From Kaistella antarctica (GTDB lineage Bacteria; Bacteroidota; Bacteroidia; Flavobacteriales; Weeksellaceae): 64,000 nucleotides of DNA. This document shows, piece by piece, positions 23,154 to 33,400 of the stretch. Position 1 is the first letter of the stretch; each line of letters begins with the position of its first letter. The notes under the pieces were generated by a model that did not search any database, was not told the origin of the DNA, and saw only the letters and a list, made by a program, of their open reading frames with translations. The position numbers and the translations under genes were made by a program. The stretch spans positions 558,001 to 622,000 of the forward strand of contig NZ_FOIX01000004.1 of NCBI RefSeq assembly GCF_900109615.1. Direction: 5' to 3'.

Positions 23154-24863
23154 ATGAGTCAAAAATGGATTTACAAAGCGGAACCCGATGAAGATATTGT
23201 GGACGGAATTAGCTCGTCTCTTGGTTTTGGAACTTTTGAATCCAAAATATTAGTTCTCCGTGGAATTGATGATTATCAAAAAGCCAGAGAATTCTTTAAA
23301 CCCAACCTCAACGATATTCACAATCCTTTCTTAATGAAAGACATGCAACTCGCCGTAGATCGTATTGCCACAGCGATAGAGAATGGCGAGAAAATAATGG
23401 TGTACGGTGATTATGATGTTGATGGAACAACGGCAGTGGCTTTAATGTATTTATATTTAAGTAAAATTGTTGAAAAAAAATACCTCGATTACTATATTCC
23501 AGATCGAAATATCGAAGGTTACGGAATTTCCAAAGCTGGAATAAACTACGCCAAAGAAAACGGATTTTCAGTGATAATCGCTTTGGATTGTGGAATCAAA
23601 GCTCTTGACAAAATAGATTACGCCAAAGGATTAGGAGTTGACTTTATCATTTGTGACCACCATTTACCTGGTGAAGAACTTCCGGAAGCAGTTGCTGTTT
23701 TAGATCCCAAAAGAAAAGATTGCCGCTATCCCTTCAAAGAACTTTCGGGTTGCGGTGTCGGTTTCAAATTATGTCAGGGTTTAAATACGATTTATAAAAT
23801 TCCAGAAGCTGAACTTTTTGAACTAACCGATTTACTTGCAATTTCAATTGCTGCAGATATCGTTTCCATGTCTGGAGAAAACCGCGTTCTGGCCAAACAA
23901 GGATTAAAGATTTTAAGAAAATCGAGAAATCTGGGCTTACGAATGTTGATTCCGGAGGATAAATTGGCCACCTTCGAAATTTCGAATATCGTTTTTGAAA
24001 TTGCGCCTAAAATTAATGCCGCCGGACGTATTTCTCAAGGAAAAGCCGCAGTAGAATTAATGGTTTCAGATAATTTGAAACATGCGACTCAAATCGTGAA
24101 TGACATTGTAAACTTAAATGATTCGCGCCGTGAGCTGGATACGACCAGCACTACCGAGGCACTTCTCCAAGTAGAAACAAGCGGTCAACTTAATAATTTC
24201 TCGACCGTGGTTTATGGCCCAGATTGGAACAAAGGCGTCATCGGCATCGTTGCATCTCGCTTAACCGAAAGTTATTACAAACCAACCGTTGTATTTACTA
24301 ATGGAAACGATGGTGAGTTGGTCGCTTCTGCCAGATCGGTATCTAACTTCGATGTCCATCATGCCTTGGAAACCTGCTCTGATTTATTTTTAAAATTTGG
24401 TGGCCATCCTGCAGCTGCGGGTTTATCAATGGAGAAAGACAAACTTGAAATTTTCCGGGAAAAGTTTGAAAAAACAGTTGCCGAACAAATTAAGGAACAC
24501 CAAGTAGAACCTAGTATAGAAATTGATTCTGAAGTTAATATTGATAATCTCGACAAAGACTTTTTTAATTTCCACCGCAAACTAGCGCCCTTTGGCCCCA
24601 ACAATATGAAACCTATTTTGGTGTTGAAAAATCAGAAAGTTTCAGGCTATGTAAAAACAATGGGGAAAGAAAACAGTCATCTAAAATTCTATATTAAACA
24701 AGATTCCACCGGTAAAAATATCGAATGTGTCGGGTTTAAGCTAGGAAAATATGCTGATGACTTCAGAAATAAAAAGTTTGATATTGCCTTTACCGCTGAA
24801 GAAAATCACTGGAAAGGAAACGTGACTTATTTCTTAAACATCAGAGACGTGAAGTTTAATTGA
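23154..24863 (+). CDS. recJ: Single-stranded-DNA-specific exonuclease
   Basis: 569-residue 5'-3' ssDNA exonuclease of recombination and mismatch repair, in the DHH phosphoesterase superfamily. Metal-binding motifs in order: VYGDYDVDGTTAVALMYLY (motif I), ALDCGIKALDKI (II), IICDHHLPGEELPEAVAVLDP (III, the DHH), SGCGVGFKL (IV), and the DHHA1 signature FGGHPAAAGLSM in the C-half, followed by an OB-fold (PFGPNNMKPILVLKNQKV). Length typical. Monocistronic; its 3' end faces the GNAT-like gene with 20 bases between stops. Confidence 0.95.
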   Translation: MSQKWIYKAEPDEDIVDGISSSLGFGTFESKILVLRGIDDYQKAREFFKPNLNDIHNPFLMKDMQLAVDRIATAIENGEKIMVYGDYDVDGTTAVALMYLYLSKIVEKKYLDYYIPDRNIEGYGISKAGINYAKENGFSVIIALDCGIKALDKIDYAKGLGVDFIICDHHLPGEELPEAVAVLDPKRKDCRYPFKELSGCGVGFKLCQGLNTIYKIPEAELFELTDLLAISIAADIVSMSGENRVLAKQGLKILRKSRNLGLRMLIPEDKLATFEISNIVFEIAPKINAAGRISQGKAAVELMVSDNLKHATQIVNDIVNLNDSRRELDTTSTTEALLQVETSGQLNNFSTVVYGPDWNKGVIGIVASRLTESYYKPTVVFTNGNDGELVASARSVSNFDVHHALETCSDLFLKFGGHPAAAGLSMEKDKLEIFREKFEKTVAEQIKEHQVEPSIEIDSEVNIDNLDKDFFNFHRKLAPFGPNNMKPILVLKNQKVSGYVKTMGKENSHLKFYIKQDSTGKNIECVGFKLGKYADDFRNKKFDIAFTAEENHWKGNVTYFLNIRDVKFN

Positions 24864-24883
24864 TTGCTTTAAACGACCTGCAA

Positions 24884-26035
24884 TTAAAGAGATACTTGTC
24901 TTTTAAACTCTTTAGTCCTGTCAAAAAGATAACGATAAGTCGCCAGTTTTCTGGTGACTTTGGTTTCTAAACTCTCCGCAATTTTAATCATTTTGGGATT
25001 GAAATCACCAACCCATTGCATTTCATAATCTTCAAAATCAGTGGCTTCACGAAAATGTTTTGTTCCTTCCCAAATCATAAATCCATCAATCCCTTTTCTT
25101 TGCCATTCGGGAACAATTCCAAAAACCAACCCAACCATTTTTTTATTCTTGCGCAATTTTTTAATAATTAAAAACAGGACTTTCTGTACCAACCCAAACT
25201 TTCCATTAAAGAATTTAATCCACTGATTCAGATCGGGAATATTCATCCACATGGCGATGGGTTTTTCATTTTCGTAGACGAACCACGATATATGTTCATT
25301 GATAATGGGTTTCAACGTTTTGAACATCTTTATCGTTTGCGTTTCACTTAACTGTTTTCCCTCACCATGACTTGCCCAGGCTTTGTTGTAAACTTCGGTA
25401 AAGTCTTGGGCGAATTTCTCAAGTGATTTCAGTTGAAGCGGCTTTGCGGTAATGTTTTCATTTCGGGAAATTCTCTGATGCATTTCTAAAAAATTATCAG
25501 CCACAGGATCATGTATTTTTCGTCCGAAACATAATTGATTGAAGAAGATTTGAAAACCATAATTTTCAAATAACGACTTGTAATAAGGTGGATTGTAATT
25601 CATGGCATAAAGTGGTTCCGAAAAACCTTCGATTAGAAGTCCCCAAAACTTATCGCGTTCCCCGAAATTGATCGGTCCGTCCATCGCTTCCATTCCTCTT
25701 TCTTGCAGCCAGGTTTTGGCAAAATCGAAAATAAAATCGGCGGTGTCTTGATTATTGATACAATCAAAAAACCCAAAACCACCTGTGGGCTGATTTTGCT
25801 TATATCTTTTATTAATGAAAACTGCTATTTTACCGATTATTCTATTTTCTTCATTTTTAAAAATAAATCGCTCACATTCGCCCGCCTTGAAAAATTTATT
25901 TTTTTTCAAATCAAAGACACTTTCAATATCTTCATCGAGTGGTCGAATATAGTTTTTATCATTAACGAAAAGAAGCTTTGGAAAGTTAAGAAACTCTGAA
26001 ATCGATTCTTTTGTAACCACGGGTATTACCTTCAT
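24884..26035 (-). CDS. GNAT-superfamily N-acyltransferase-like protein
   Basis: 383 residues, cytosolic. Built like a duplicated acyltransferase: an N-terminal half with FVNDKNYIRPLDEDIESVFD, the GFFDCINNQ segment and MDGPINFGERDKFWGLLIEGF, and a C-terminal GNAT-like half in which GLVFGIVPEWQRKGIDGFMI matches the acyl-CoA-binding V..xxRxxG(A/I) loop. Resembles YghO-type hypothetical proteins of Bacteroidota. Substrate unknown. A -7 element sits directly against its ATG (26040-26047), as at rmuC. Confidence 0.72.
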   Translation of the reverse strand: MKVIPVVTKESISEFLNFPKLLFVNDKNYIRPLDEDIESVFDLKKNKFFKAGECERFIFKNEENRIIGKIAVFINKRYKQNQPTGGFGFFDCINNQDTADFIFDFAKTWLQERGMEAMDGPINFGERDKFWGLLIEGFSEPLYAMNYNPPYYKSLFENYGFQIFFNQLCFGRKIHDPVADNFLEMHQRISRNENITAKPLQLKSLEKFAQDFTEVYNKAWASHGEGKQLSETQTIKMFKTLKPIINEHISWFVYENEKPIAMWMNIPDLNQWIKFFNGKFGLVQKVLFLIIKKLRKNKKMVGLVFGIVPEWQRKGIDGFMIWEGTKHFREATDFEDYEMQWVGDFNPKMIKIAESLETKVTRKLATYRYLFDRTKEFKRQVSL

Positions 26036-26039
26036 TTTT

Positions 26040-26047
26040 CAAAAATA
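26040..26047 (-). promoter_or_regulatory. -7 element almost abutting the GNAT-like start codon
   Basis: The minus strand reads TATTTTTG, ending 4 bases before the ATG at 26035: a third case of the leaderless geometry. Confidence 0.5.
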
Positions 26048-26116
26048 CCAAAGTTTTTTTGCAATAATTAGGTAAAATTTTATTTTTTTCACTATTTTTA
26101 AAAAAATTGAAATTCT

Positions 26117-26638
26117 GTGAAAAAAACGCTTGCAATCTTTGCCCATCCTTACTTTGAATATTCAACTACGAATATTGAATTGATTAAAGCGTATGAAACT
26201 TCAGGGCAATTGACTTTTAAAGATCTCTATGAAGAGTATCCTGATTTTCACATCGCCACTTTTAAAGAACGAAAAAGAATTAGGGAATATGAGCGGCTGG
26301 TTTTTCACTTTCCTTTAATTTGGTTTGGATTGCCGCCTTTGCTTCGGCTTTGGATTGATGAAGTTTTTGATATGAGTTGGAAGGCAGAAAGCGACCACCC
26401 ATTAATGAATAAAGACGCCATCATCATCGTGACGATTGGAGCAACAGAAGACAATTATCAAAAAGAAGGCTTGTATAAAACCACGATAGAAGAATTAATG
26501 AAACCCTTGACTTTATCTTTAGAAGTTAACGGAATTGAGGTAACAGAAATCATCGCCATTTATGATTCAGATGATTTGGAAGAAGCAGAATTAAAAAGCA
26601 CGACGGATAGAATTATAAAATCTTTACAAAAATCATGA
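26117..26638 (+). CDS. KefG/KefF-like NAD(P)H quinone oxidoreductase, ancillary to the antiporter
   Basis: 173-residue flavodoxin-fold protein with a GTG start. FAHPYFEYSTTN near the N-terminus and the PLIWFGLPPLLRLWIDEV block form the FMN/active-site surface of the KefF/KefG/MdaB family. Its stop overlaps the start of the antiporter gene (ATGA, 26635-26638), the classical arrangement of kefG-kefB and kefF-kefC, where the oxidoreductase subunit is needed for full activity of the glutathione-gated K+ efflux channel. The specific pairing therefore is strongly suggested by gene order; redox role in this organism is inferred. Confidence 0.85.
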   Translation: MKKTLAIFAHPYFEYSTTNIELIKAYETSGQLTFKDLYEEYPDFHIATFKERKRIREYERLVFHFPLIWFGLPPLLRLWIDEVFDMSWKAESDHPLMNKDAIIIVTIGATEDNYQKEGLYKTTIEELMKPLTLSLEVNGIEVTEIIAIYDSDDLEEAELKSTTDRIIKSLQKS

Positions 26639-28476
26639 ATGAAAATTCATTAGCACAAACTGCTTTAATCTTTTTAGGCGCCGCGATTATCATGGTTCCT
26701 TTGGTGCGAAAACTAGGATTAAGCGCGGTAATTGGTTTCATCTTAGGCGGAATTATCATCGGGCCTTTTGGGCTGAAATTGACGGGAAGCGATACCAACG
26801 ACATTATGCAAGCTACTGAATTCGGCGTAATAATGCTGCTATTTTTAGTCGGACTCGAAATAGAACCTCGCAAATTCTGGAAGATTCGAAAGAAAATAAT
26901 CGGCATGGGTTTAGGTCAAATGGCCATCACCATTGCAATTTTATTTCTTATTTTTTACTTTACCAATTGGCGTACCGATCAAGCATTGGTTGCAGCTTTA
27001 TGTTTCAGCATGTCTTCCACGGCAATTGTTTTACAAACCTTAAAAGAAAAAAATATCTTTCGAACTGAGGTGGGCGAAGCGTCTTTCTCCATACTTCTTT
27101 TCCAAGACATTGCCGTAATTCCTATTTTGGCGCTATTGCCTTTAATTGCTTTAAAACCTGAAAAAGAAGAAGACCTTTTATTGCTGCAATATCTACCAGA
27201 CTGGTTACAGCCGTTTTCAATTATTTTAGGCGTCGTTGCTTTGATCATCTTAGGACGATATGTATTTGTTCCTTTCCTAAGATATGTTTCGCGATCCGGA
27301 ATGAACGAATTACTCACTGCGTCTTCCTTATTCTTGGTCATTGGAGTTTCAGAACTAATGCACGCCGTTGGTTTGAGTGCCGCCTTAGGAGCTTTTATTG
27401 CCGGTGTAATGTTGGCTACGAGCGAGTTTCGCCATGAGTTAGAAAGCCAGATCGATCCTTTCAAAGGTTTACTTTTAGCAGTTTTCTTTGTGAGTGTTGG
27501 GTCCACCATTAATTTCACGGTAATTATGGGTGATCCTATGTTTATTTTCACCACAACCATGATTGTATTGATCGTAAAATTTGCAGTGCTTGTGGGAGTT
27601 CTTAAGTTCTTTAAACTAAAACTATATCAGAATTTTCTAGTTGCTTTCGGACTTTCACAAATTGGAGAATTTGCCTTTGTATTGATTAATTATTCGACCA
27701 GCCTTTATTTATTCGATCCAAAGCTCAATGCACAATTGATGGCAATTACAGCAATCACCATGTGTATCACTCCGATTCTCTTACTTTTAAACGAAAAATT
27801 CATCGAGCCACGAATCCATAAAATAAAAAATGAACCTTCAGAAATCGATCCGAATATTAAACAGCGAAGAATTATCATCGTTGGTTTCGGTCACTTTGGA
27901 AGTACGGTCGGAAGATTATTAAGAGTGAATGGAATTGGCGCAACTGTTTTGGATAATGATCCAGAACGGATTAACCTTCTTCGGTCTAAAGGATTTAAAG
28001 TTTATTTTGGCGACGCTGCGAAGCCAGGAATTCTTCGGTCGGCTGGTGCAGAAAATGCAGATTTACTCATTCTTTGCTTAGACAGTCCCGAGAAGAATAA
28101 ATTTATCATGGAATATGCGCGAGAACATTTCCCGCAAATGAAAATATTTGTCCGAGCCAAAAATCGTCTGGATGCTTATGATTTCATTAATAATGGTGTT
28201 GAAAACATTTATAGAGAAACTCTTGGAACTGCAGTAAATATGGCGGTTGACATTTTGCAAGCGACGGGAATGCGTGCGTATGCGGCGAGAAGATTAGGCC
28301 AAAGATTTATGGTGATCGATAAAGCAATGACGCGGAAATTAGCCAAAGAACAATTAAACGACAAAGTGACCTTTACCATGACCGAATATCTGGACCGCGA
28401 AGCCGAACTTTTGGCAGAAGACAGCCATTCTTTCGATGAATCGCAGTGGAATGAGTATGAGGAATACCAGAATTAA
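26635..28476 (+). CDS. KefB/KefC-type monovalent cation:proton antiporter (CPA2)
   Basis: 613 residues: about twelve membrane helices (1-390) of the Na+/H+ exchanger fold with the LLFLVGLEIEPRKFW segment, SMSSTAIVLQTL and QIGEFAFVL helix, then a cytosolic RCK/TrkA-N domain starting at RRIIIVGFGHFGSTVGRLL (GxGxxG near 407) that binds NAD(H) or glutathione adducts in the Kef family. The C-terminal acidic tail (EAELLAEDSHSFDESQWNEYEE) is probably regulatory. Exports K+ in exchange for H+ to acidify the cytosol during electrophile stress. Translationally coupled to the KefG-like gene. Confidence 0.9.
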   Translation: MNENSLAQTALIFLGAAIIMVPLVRKLGLSAVIGFILGGIIIGPFGLKLTGSDTNDIMQATEFGVIMLLFLVGLEIEPRKFWKIRKKIIGMGLGQMAITIAILFLIFYFTNWRTDQALVAALCFSMSSTAIVLQTLKEKNIFRTEVGEASFSILLFQDIAVIPILALLPLIALKPEKEEDLLLLQYLPDWLQPFSIILGVVALIILGRYVFVPFLRYVSRSGMNELLTASSLFLVIGVSELMHAVGLSAALGAFIAGVMLATSEFRHELESQIDPFKGLLLAVFFVSVGSTINFTVIMGDPMFIFTTTMIVLIVKFAVLVGVLKFFKLKLYQNFLVAFGLSQIGEFAFVLINYSTSLYLFDPKLNAQLMAITAITMCITPILLLLNEKFIEPRIHKIKNEPSEIDPNIKQRRIIIVGFGHFGSTVGRLLRVNGIGATVLDNDPERINLLRSKGFKVYFGDAAKPGILRSAGAENADLLILCLDSPEKNKFIMEYAREHFPQMKIFVRAKNRLDAYDFINNGVENIYRETLGTAVNMAVDILQATGMRAYAARRLGQRFMVIDKAMTRKLAKEQLNDKVTFTMTEYLDREAELLAEDSHSFDESQWNEYEEYQN

Positions 28477-28486
28477 AAACAATTAA

Positions 28487-29854
28487 TTACTTTTTAACCA
28501 AAACCAAGTAAGACCAAGGCGCAAGTTTTAGTGATGTCTTTTCCGTAATTATATAAGTTTTTGCGGTAAATAATTCCTTGTACGTTCCTTTAAAGTATTT
28601 GGTGTCAAGAATAACCTCAACGGTTTTATCGGAAAAATTCAGAATCGGAAGAACAGCATCTTTATTTTTTTCACGGTAAAAAGAAATCACTTTATACTGA
28701 TGATCATTCACCACGCGAATCATTTCGCCGCCATATTTCCCGTTCCATAACGCTTGATTGTCATGTTTTAAATGAAAAAGTTTGGTGAACAGTTCTTCAT
28801 TTTGATCGCGTTTCCATTCGATGGGATCTTTCTCAAAGAATTTTAAACTCCGATTCAAACCCGCTTCCTGACCGCTGTAGCAAAGCATCATTCCGTTCAC
28901 AACACCAGTCATTACGATGGCAGTTTTCAAACCTGGACCGAAATTCAAATGAGGATTTCCTTCCCAAGAATTTTTATCATGATTATCAGTGAACGTCATT
29001 CGATAGGCATTTCGGGGAACGGTGTTGACATCGTGCGAGAGATATTCTACCAACGGTGCTAGTTTTTGATGATTAACCGCTTGCCGAAGTTCATTCCACA
29101 AAGTCCAGGAATAGGTCATGTCAAAAGATTTTTTGTACAAATCCCGACTCTCCCATTCTGCCAGCATAAAAACAGGTTTTATTTCATCTAATTCTTTTCG
29201 TGCATTTTCCCAAAAATCGGTCGGAATAAATCCAGCAACGTCAGCACGATAACCGTCAATATTGGTTTCTTTCACCCAATACTTTAAAGCATCGGTCATG
29301 TATTTTCTAAGATCTGGGTTGTCATAATCGAAATCGATCACATCGTCCCAGTCGTACCATGGCGTAGGTTGAAAATTTCCTTCCCGTGTTTTGCTATACC
29401 AATCGGGATGTTGCGTCGCCAAAGGATTATCCCAAGCCGAATGATTACCAACCCAATCGATAATCACATACATTCCCATCGAATGGATTTTATCAACCAA
29501 ATGTTGAAAGTCTTTCATGGTTCCAAACTCTGAATTGATGCCGTAAAAATCTTTGACGGAATAATAACTTCCAAGCGTACCTTTTCTATTTTTCTCACCA
29601 ATTGGATGAATCGGCATGAGCCAAATAATATCCACTCCCATTTTTTTCAAACGAGGTAAGTGATTTTCGAAGGCTTTAAAAGTTCCTTCTGGGGTATATT
29701 GCCGAACATTAACTTCATAAATCGTCGCATTTTTACTCCATTCCGGATGCGTGATTTCGACATATTCTTTCGGTTGATAACGAACATCTTTGGTTTGACT
29801 TTGCATCATAACCGATGATAAAGTGATGAGCAAAACTAAAATCCAATTTTTCAT
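28487..29854 (-). CDS. Secreted GH13 alpha-amylase-family glycosidase
   Basis: 455 residues with a signal peptide (about 1-20, LVLLITLSSVMMQSQ). (beta/alpha)8 barrel with the four GH13 regions: DWVGNH (133-138), GYRADVAGF with nucleophile D205, AEWES with acid/base E233, and FTDNHD with D293. A C-terminal beta domain ends at LKLAPWSYLVLVKK. Cleaves or rearranges alpha-glucans in the periplasm or outside; the simple single-domain architecture resembles neopullulanase/maltodextrin-acting enzymes but specificity is not resolved. Its stop is 10 bases from that of the kef-like operon (convergent); only 11 bases separate it from aroQ upstream. Confidence 0.9.
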   Translation of the reverse strand: MKNWILVLLITLSSVMMQSQTKDVRYQPKEYVEITHPEWSKNATIYEVNVRQYTPEGTFKAFENHLPRLKKMGVDIIWLMPIHPIGEKNRKGTLGSYYSVKDFYGINSEFGTMKDFQHLVDKIHSMGMYVIIDWVGNHSAWDNPLATQHPDWYSKTREGNFQPTPWYDWDDVIDFDYDNPDLRKYMTDALKYWVKETNIDGYRADVAGFIPTDFWENARKELDEIKPVFMLAEWESRDLYKKSFDMTYSWTLWNELRQAVNHQKLAPLVEYLSHDVNTVPRNAYRMTFTDNHDKNSWEGNPHLNFGPGLKTAIVMTGVVNGMMLCYSGQEAGLNRSLKFFEKDPIEWKRDQNEELFTKLFHLKHDNQALWNGKYGGEMIRVVNDHQYKVISFYREKNKDAVLPILNFSDKTVEVILDTKYFKGTYKELFTAKTYIITEKTSLKLAPWSYLVLVKK

Positions 29855-29865
29855 CGAATGTATTT

Positions 29866-30273
29866 TTATATTAAACTTAAAATTGCGAGTCGATAACCTT
29901 TCATTCCAAAACCGCTTAAAATACCGTCAGCGTTTGCTGCAGTAACAGATTTTTGACGAAATTCTTCTCGTTTATATATGTTGCTGATATGGACTTCGAT
30001 TTTTGGTTGAGAAATGTTTTTTAAACAATCGGCAATCGCGTACGAATAATGCGTAAATGCGCCAGGATTTATAATCAAAGCCTCAAAATCATTTTCTTGT
30101 AAACGATTGATGATTTCTCCTTCTACATTGGATTGGTAGTAAAGAATTTCATGTTCTGAAAACTCCTGTATCAGCTCGTTCAGATATTGGTCCATAGAAA
30201 CACTTCCGTAGATTTCTGGTTCACGTGTTCCGAGTAAATTGAGGTTAGGTCCGTTTACAATTAAGATTTTCAT
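29866..30273 (-). CDS. aroQ: Type II 3-dehydroquinate dehydratase
   Basis: 135-residue cytosolic enzyme of the shikimate pathway (3-dehydroquinate to 3-dehydroshikimate). Diagnostic parts: NGPNLNLLGTREPEIYG (catalytic Tyr in the loop), IINPGAFTHYSYAIAD and EVHISNIYKREEFRQKS (catalytic His and substrate Arg). Normal length for dodecameric AroQ. Lies just ahead of the GH13 gene on the same strand; co-transcription is likely but a functional link is not evident. TATCTTTG at 30287-30294 is a good -7 element 13 bases before the ATG. Confidence 0.95.
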   Translation of the reverse strand: MKILIVNGPNLNLLGTREPEIYGSVSMDQYLNELIQEFSEHEILYYQSNVEGEIINRLQENDFEALIINPGAFTHYSYAIADCLKNISQPKIEVHISNIYKREEFRQKSVTAANADGILSGFGMKGYRLAILSLI

Positions 30274-30286
30274 ATGAACATTTTTA

Positions 30287-30294
30287 CAAAGATA
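30287..30294 (-). promoter_or_regulatory. -7 element of aroQ
   Basis: The minus strand reads TATCTTTG, 13 bases before the ATG at 30273; a TTG lies 15 bases further upstream, slightly closer than consensus. Confidence 0.45.
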
Positions 30295-30416
30295 TCGTTT
30301 TAGTTAAAACAAGGTCTTTTAGGCTTAAAAATTGTTGATGCAATTTCCTTTTAAATTGAGTTCTGAAGCTGTGATGAAATAAAAACCGCAGATATGCTCA
30401 ATGTCTAATAAAAATG

Positions 30417-30424
30417 TATTTTTG
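30417..30424 (+). promoter_or_regulatory. Putative -7 element of the tamB operon
   Basis: TATTTTTG, 28 bases before the GTG start at 30453. Confidence 0.45.
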
Positions 30425-30452
30425 TTGTACGTTCAAATCCTAATTTATCCTT

Positions 30453-33400
30453 GTGAATATTTACAAAAAAATATTAAAATACACCGGAATCGTTATCGCT
30501 GCTCTATTGGTATTGGTGATTGTTCTGGCTTTAAGTTTACAGTTGCCCTCTGTACAGAATTTCGCCAAAGGAAAACTGGTCAATTATCTGGAGAAAAAGA
30601 TAAAAACCAAAGTCACTTTAGATCGGGTTTACATCGATTTCCCCAACAGTTTAGTCATGGAAAATCTTTTTCTACAAGGCCAAAAAGTCGACACATTGCT
30701 CTTTGCACGAAAAGCAGATGTTGGTTTAAATATCCCAAAACTTCTTAAAAATACCGCTGATATTACGTCTATCGATTTAGAAGGGGTGAAAGCAAATGTC
30801 GTTCGAAATGAAAATGGTACTTTTAATTTCGATTATATTTTGGATGCTTTTGCAACTAAAGATGAAGAAGAAACGCCGTCGAAACCATTTATTATTTCTT
30901 TAGATAAAATCAAATTAAAGGATATCGGGATTTCATTTATTGACAATCAATCCCGAAATGATATTGAATTGTATTTCAAATCGTTCGACACCAGAGTAAA
31001 ATCGTTCGACCTGGCAAAAAACTCCTATGCAATGAACGACATCAATATGGATGGACTTCGCTTAAAACTGCAACAGGATTTACTGGAAGAAGTTGCCGAT
31101 AAAGTCGTAGAAAAAGTAGATTCTTTACAAAAACAAAGTCCTTTAAAATTAGGTTTAAATAAAATTAAACTCACCAATTTCAATATTGATTATGGCGATG
31201 ACAATACCAAAACTTTTGGTAAAATTATTTTTAAAGAACTCAGCACCAAAATCAATAAACTTGATTTAGAAAACAGTGATTTTGGGATCGGAAACCTTTA
31301 TTTAAAAAGTGCAGATATTAATGCGAAATTATTTTTGCCGGCCCAAAATGCAAACCCAAAGAAAGCGGCAAGTACAGAAACTTCTACCGAAAAATCTTTA
31401 GCGCTTTTACTCAATAAATTAATTCTCGATGACGTAAAAGTTGCTTACGACAACACCGCCATTGCTCCAACCCGAAGTGGAATTGATTTCAATCATTTGA
31501 ATTTCTCCAAAATGAATTTGGAAATGCGAAATTTTAAAATGAAAGACGGAACCTTTGCTGGAGCCGTTCGATCTGCCGAAATAAAAGAACGTCGTGGCTT
31601 GGATATTCAGAAATTTAAAACTGATTTTATCTTTGAGGAAAAGCAGGCCTATTTAAAACAACTTTATTTGCAAACGTCGAAAACGATTCTGCGTGATGAA
31701 GTTGTTTTGAATTATAATTCAATTGAACAACTTTCAGCGAATCCGGGTGCGGTAAAAATCGCCGCAAATATTCGAAATTCCAAAGTTGGTTTTTCTGATA
31801 TTTTAATGTTGGTGCCGACTTTAAGAAATACGGTTCCCTTTAATAAATATCCGAATGCTATTCTTAAAGTAGATACGAGATTGAAAGGAACAGTGAACGA
31901 TTTACAAATTCAAAATCTGGAACTTTCCGGAATTGATCAATTCAAAGTCAATGCTTCTGGAAACGTTAAGAACGCCATGAATCCGGAAAATCTATATTAT
32001 GATTTGAATGTTCGGGAACTTTCCTCTTCAGCGAAAACCATTTATAATTTAGTTCCAAAAAATACGATTCCGAGTAATATTACGCTTCCATCTTTTTTCA
32101 AAATCGCGGGAACTGCGAAAGGAACAACGCAGATTGTGAATACCAATTTGAAAGTTACCACCACTTTAGGTAATGCCGGAATTCGAGCGTCGGTCGATAT
32201 GAAACGAAAAGATCAGGAACGCTATGATATTTTGGCCAACTTGCAAAATCTACAAATCGGCAAAATTATTCAGAATAAGGATTTGGGTTCCATCACGGGA
32301 CAGGTTGCGGTAAAAGGTCAAAGTTTCGATCCGAATAAAGCCAATGCTGATATCAAAGGAAATATAAAATCGGTTGCGTATAACGGTTACACCTACCAAA
32401 ATATGGCGTTGATTGGAAAAGTAAATCGCGGTGCTTATGTCATCGATCTCGATTCGAAAGATCAAAATGCAAATTTAAAAATATTGGCTTCTGGTAATTT
32501 CACCGATAAAGAACCCTCCATTAAAGTAAATGGAACGATTCGAAGATTAGATTTAAATAAACTCGGTTTCTACGAAGATCAAATGATTTTGGCTGGAGAT
32601 TTAGATGGCGATTTCACCAGTTTAAATCCTGATGCACCGAATGGTTATTTGACTTTAAAGAACTTTGCGATTTCAGATACGAAAGACATTTTCCCATTAC
32701 AAGAAGTTTTCTTGACGGCCGTTTCAACAGCAGATCAAAATATAATCACGTTACAATCTCAAATTGCTGATGTTGACTTAACGGGTAAATATAAATTGAC
32801 ACAAATTTTAGGTTCGCTTCAAAACACGATCAACGAATATTATCAATATCAAAAGCCAGGAACGAAAATCGAGAAGATAGATCCAAATCAGTTTTTCACT
32901 TTTAATGCTAAAATAAAAGATGATAATCTGCTCCGGAAATTTGTACCTGAATTAACAGAATTCGAACCAATCACCTTAACTGGAAATTACGATGCTGATT
33001 CCCGAAAACTAGAAGTGAACGGGCAGATTCCGCAGGTTAAGTATGGCGCGAACAGCATAACTGGCGGAGTGATAACCATTAACAATGAAAATGATGCTTT
33101 GGTTTATGATTTAAAACTGGCAGAATTTAAAAATGAAAGTATCGCTTTGATGAAAGTCGGTTTGAATGGTGATATTAAAGAGAACCTCATCACCTACAAT
33201 GCTTCCACCAAAGACGAAAAGGATGCGACTAAATTTCTAGTTGCTGGAAATGTAAAAAAAGTGGGCGACCTCACCAAGATTAGTTTAAATCCTGATGGTC
33301 TGACTTTGAACTACGATAAATGGCAAGTTTCCGCGGATAATTTTGTGCAGATCAGTAGCCGTGGGATTCTGGCTAATAACTTTGCAATTTCGAATAGCGG

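Noticed and set aside
30401..30748. 115-codon frame overlapping the start of tamB
   Set aside because: It lies in another frame of the clearly real tamB gene and shows basic, low-similarity sequence.
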